Assembly (NCBI RefSeq): GCF_017310505.1
Contig: NZ_CP065957.1
Span: 868,001-932,000, forward strand
Direction of reading: 5' to 3'
DNA: 64,000 bases
Source of the DNA: Methylacidiphilum caldifontis
GTDB taxonomy: Bacteria > Verrucomicrobiota > Verrucomicrobiia > Methylacidiphilales > Methylacidiphilaceae
Shown here: positions 61,896 to 64,000 of the stretch, piece after piece
How positions within the stretch are numbered: the stretch's first letter is position 1
How the letters are laid out: each line of letters begins with the position of its first letter
Notes under the pieces: generated by a model
Databases searched by the model: none
The model's input: the letters and a program-made list of their open reading frames with translations, nothing else
Told to the model about the DNA's origin: nothing
Made by a program: the position numbers and the translations under genes

Positions 61896-62582
61896 ATGGA
61901 AAACAAAAGTAAAATCAGAAAAGACAAAATTAAAATATTTATAGTTGATGATCATCCCGTAGTACGGGAAGGAATTATTCAGCTTCTGAGTCGAGATAAA
62001 AATCTTCAGATCTGTGGGGAAGCGGGCAATGCTTACGATGGTTTTGAATTGATAGGGAAAGTGTTGCCCGATATCGCAATCATTAATCTTTCCATGCCGG
62101 GTAAAAACGGTTTGGAACTTATTAGGGATATCCGCTGTGCCTATCCTCAGGTCCACAATCTTGTTTTTTCCATGCATGATGAAATGATTTATGCCGAAAG
62201 AGCTTTAAAGGCTGGTGCAAGGGGTTATGTGATGATGACTGAAGGGGGGGAAAAACTGATAGAGGCGATTTACAAAATTGCTAGGGGAAAGATCGCTGTC
62301 AGCCCGAAAGTTTCAAACCTAATTATTTCCAATATATCAACAAAAACTCAAAAAACGATCAATAATCCCACCCAGCTTTTGAGCAACCGGGAATTTGAAA
62401 TTTTTCAACTTATAGGCAAAGGTTATGGCATAAGACAGATCTCAGAACAACTGCATATCAGCGTCAAAACCGTTGAATCGTATAGAAGCTCAATCAAGGA
62501 AAAGCTGAAAATCAAATCTACCGAAGAACTTGTTCACTATGCGGTAAGCTGGTGTCAAGCTGAATTTCTAGGAATGAAATAA
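61896..62582 (+). CDS. NarL/FixJ-family response regulator
   Basis: A 228-residue two-component regulator: receiver domain with acidic pocket IFIVDDHPVVREG, expected phospho-acceptor region LPDIAIINLSMPGKNGLEL, KAGARGYV, then a LuxR-type helix-turn-helix (SNREFEIFQLIGKGYGIRQISEQLHISVKTVESYRSSIKEKL). In the phospho-acceptor position the sequence reads IINLS, with Asn where Asp is usual, so phosphorylation may be lost. No histidine kinase is adjacent. The ATG at 61896 follows GAGAAAAGA; a TTG at 61854 is possible. Confidence 0.88.
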   Translation: MENKSKIRKDKIKIFIVDDHPVVREGIIQLLSRDKNLQICGEAGNAYDGFELIGKVLPDIAIINLSMPGKNGLELIRDIRCAYPQVHNLVFSMHDEMIYAERALKAGARGYVMMTEGGEKLIEAIYKIARGKIAVSPKVSNLIISNISTKTQKTINNPTQLLSNREFEIFQLIGKGYGIRQISEQLHISVKTVESYRSSIKEKLKIKSTEELVHYAVSWCQAEFLGMK

Positions 62583-62605
62583 TCATCACAGGTCGGCTCA
62601 TTAAT

Positions 62606-63331
62606 ATGAAAGATTATTTTGTCAAACGAGCTCAACCCTTCTCTATTTATTTTATTTTCAGCATATTTTTTATCTACGCCTTTTTCCGTTCAGTAGCTAT
62701 AGCCGACCGGCTTTCTAGCTCGTATCGATTTAAAGATCCCTACCTGTGGGCCCAGCAGTTTGATTCACCCTCCCGAGATAGATGGCAGAAACCCACAGCC
62801 GTTATACAATCCCTGCATTTAAAACCTGGTCAAAAAGTGGTAGATATTGGAGCGGGAACCGGTTATTTCGCTGTCAAACTTGCCCATGCCGTCGGTCCTA
62901 CGGGTGAAGTATTAGCGTTAGATAGGGAATCAACCATGGTTAGCTATTTACGGAAAAGAGCGAAAAAAGAGGGGCTAAAAAACCTAAAAGCACGACTTGT
63001 CCATGCCAACGACCCTAAGCTTAAAAGACAGAGCGCCGACCTTATTTTTCTCTGCAACAGCTATCATCATATTCACGATCCTGAATATCTTAAAAAATTG
63101 GCCCTTGCTTTGAAAAAAAACGGTCGCATCTGTGTTATCGATATTAAACCAGGATCTCCACGGCTTTTCCCCGCCACAGCACAATTTAAAAGGCATTTAA
63201 AAATTTCAGCCCAATCCGTAAAGGAAGATTTTGAAAAAGCCGGCTTTAGTCTCGATAAGGAATTTTTCTTTTTACCTTACCAATACTTCCTTGAATTCAA
63301 ACCGCTTTCCGCCTTTCCAGCCAAGTCATAG
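62606..63331 (+). CDS. SAM-dependent methyltransferase with N-terminal membrane/signal segment
   Basis: A 241-residue class I methyltransferase. After a hydrophobic helix (residues 12-32, FSIYFIFSIFFIYAFFRSVA) the Rossmann core shows motif I VVDIGAGTGYFAVKLA, LALDRESTMVSYLRKRA and the IFLCNSYHHIHDPEYL segment of the UbiE/arsenite-type group. The N-terminal segment looks like a signal peptide or anchor. Exported methyltransferases are odd because SAM is cytoplasmic, so cytoplasmic-side anchoring is possible. Substrate unknown. Confidence 0.8.
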   Translation: MKDYFVKRAQPFSIYFIFSIFFIYAFFRSVAIADRLSSSYRFKDPYLWAQQFDSPSRDRWQKPTAVIQSLHLKPGQKVVDIGAGTGYFAVKLAHAVGPTGEVLALDRESTMVSYLRKRAKKEGLKNLKARLVHANDPKLKRQSADLIFLCNSYHHIHDPEYLKKLALALKKNGRICVIDIKPGSPRLFPATAQFKRHLKISAQSVKEDFEKAGFSLDKEFFFLPYQYFLEFKPLSAFPAKS

Positions 63332-64000
63332 AACTAAATGAGAGGCTAGGCGGTCTAAACCCAGGACATCCCGCATCGAATAGAGTGAAGGCGCTTTGCC
63401 TACTATCCACTTGGCCGCTTTGAGAGAACCCAGGGCAAAAGGAAATCGATTTTCAGCTCTATGGGTTATTTCTATTACTTCTCCAGGCCCACAATACATA
63501 ACTGTGTGTACCCCAACCACGGTTCCTGCTCTCAAGGAATGAACTTGAGGAAGTCTTTCTTTTGTCTTTTCCCCTCTCTTTTCGTCTATCCTTTGATCAA
63601 TCTGTTTTTCTGCTTCAATCAACACCTCTAAAAGCCTTTTTGCCGTCCCACTAGGAGAATCGAGTTTAGTATTATGATGGATATCGATAATATCCTTGTC
63701 ATAGCTTTTTCCCAAAACCAGCGAAGCAACACGAACCAATAATTCCATGAGATTTATTCCCAGTGAGAAATTAGCAGAAAGAACAATAGGGATCTTCTGA
63801 GCCGCTTGCTTGATTTCTTCCAACTCCTCAGCAGTATGACCGGTGGTACCGATCACAAGGGGAAGAGACCGACTCGCCGCTTTTCTTACCAGCTCTTGAC
63901 TAAAAGTATGCACTGAAAAATCGATGAGACAATCTGCTTCTTTATCCAAGAGATCTTCAAGGCTATCCTCTTTATCAGCTAATCCGACAATTTTCACCTC
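63326..64000 (-). CDS. dapB: DapB, 4-hydroxy-tetrahydrodipicolinate reductase (5'-truncated by window edge)
   Basis: NAD(P)H-dependent reductase of lysine/diaminopimelate synthesis. The open frame runs to the window edge; the N-terminal GxGGxMG nucleotide-binding part is outside. Visible are IGTTGHTAEE, VLSANFSLGINLM, the signature HHNTKLDSPSGTAKRLLE (HHxxKxDxPSGTA), and RAGTVVGVHTVMYCGPGEVIEITHRA. The 3' end overlaps the methyltransferase gene by 6 nt tail-to-tail. Confidence 0.93.
   Translation of the reverse strand, partial: EVKIVGLADKEDSLEDLLDKEADCLIDFSVHTFSQELVRKAASRSLPLVIGTTGHTAEELEEIKQAAQKIPIVLSANFSLGINLMELLVRVASLVLGKSYDKDIIDIHHNTKLDSPSGTAKRLLEVLIEAEKQIDQRIDEKRGEKTKERLPQVHSLRAGTVVGVHTVMYCGPGEVIEITHRAENRFPFALGSLKAAKWIVGKAPSLYSMRDVLGLDRLASHLVL

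Overview
The window looks like a chromosomal segment of a nitrogen-fixing Gram-negative bacterium, most probably a Methylacidiphilum-type verrucomicrobial methanotroph. This is inferred from the moderately AT-rich sequence, a Minf_1886-like protein (a family named from Methylacidiphilum infernorum), a complete Mo-nitrogenase gene set, lipid A/LPS genes and the futalosine menaquinone route. No methane-oxidation gene is present, so the genus assignment is inference.

Positions 1-26700 hold a nif island. The structural and scaffold operon nifHDKENX plus a DUF269 gene (minus strand, 25158 to 17415) is divergent from nifV (plus strand). A nifB-led operon (13471 to 7015) carries a ferredoxin, an A-type Fe-S carrier, a helical-repeat protein, an Fe-S/LRV repeat protein, nifZ, nifS, nifQ and a rhodanese. 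A third block (4863 to the left edge) carries two A-type carriers, nifT, a DegT-fold protein, a 72-residue protein, a SIR2-like protein, nifW and fixA-fixB; nifA reads outward at 5060. Seven sigma-54 (-24/-12) promoters and five perfect TGT-N10-ACA NifA sites can be read directly and assign nearly every nif gene to a NifA-controlled unit. NifA carries the full cysteine signature of oxygen-responsive NifA proteins and no nifL is present. A mercury-resistance cassette (merA facing merR-merTP) and an inorganic pyrophosphatase gene sit inside the island between nifB and nifX.

Positions 26700-32500 hold sulfate assimilation (cysH, cysD and a cysN-cysC fusion, the PAPS route) and molybdopterin synthesis (moaA, moaD, moaE), both relevant to sulfur and molybdenum use. 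Positions 32500-64000 are mostly housekeeping: an M16 protease, LPS synthesis (lpxK, waaF), murJ, pyrE, glmM, diadenylate cyclase, folP, polX, hemL, a SpoIVB-type protease, a di-haem peroxidase, a large exported propeller-like protein, ftsH, menaquinone genes (mqnE, a ubiA homologue, a ubiX homologue), a LuxR-type regulator, a membrane-anchored methyltransferase and the 5'-truncated dapB. A GC-rich, hairpin-bounded patch at 42430-42675 resembles the ends of an IS200/IS605-type element.

The observations most worth following are: (i) a nifT / lysine-less DegT / 72-aa / SIR2-like module in the nif island; (ii) predicted leaderless or nearly leaderless mRNAs for nifV, nifW, nifA and merR, two of them starting with GTG at the predicted +1; (iii) the shared bidirectional nifH-nifV control region.
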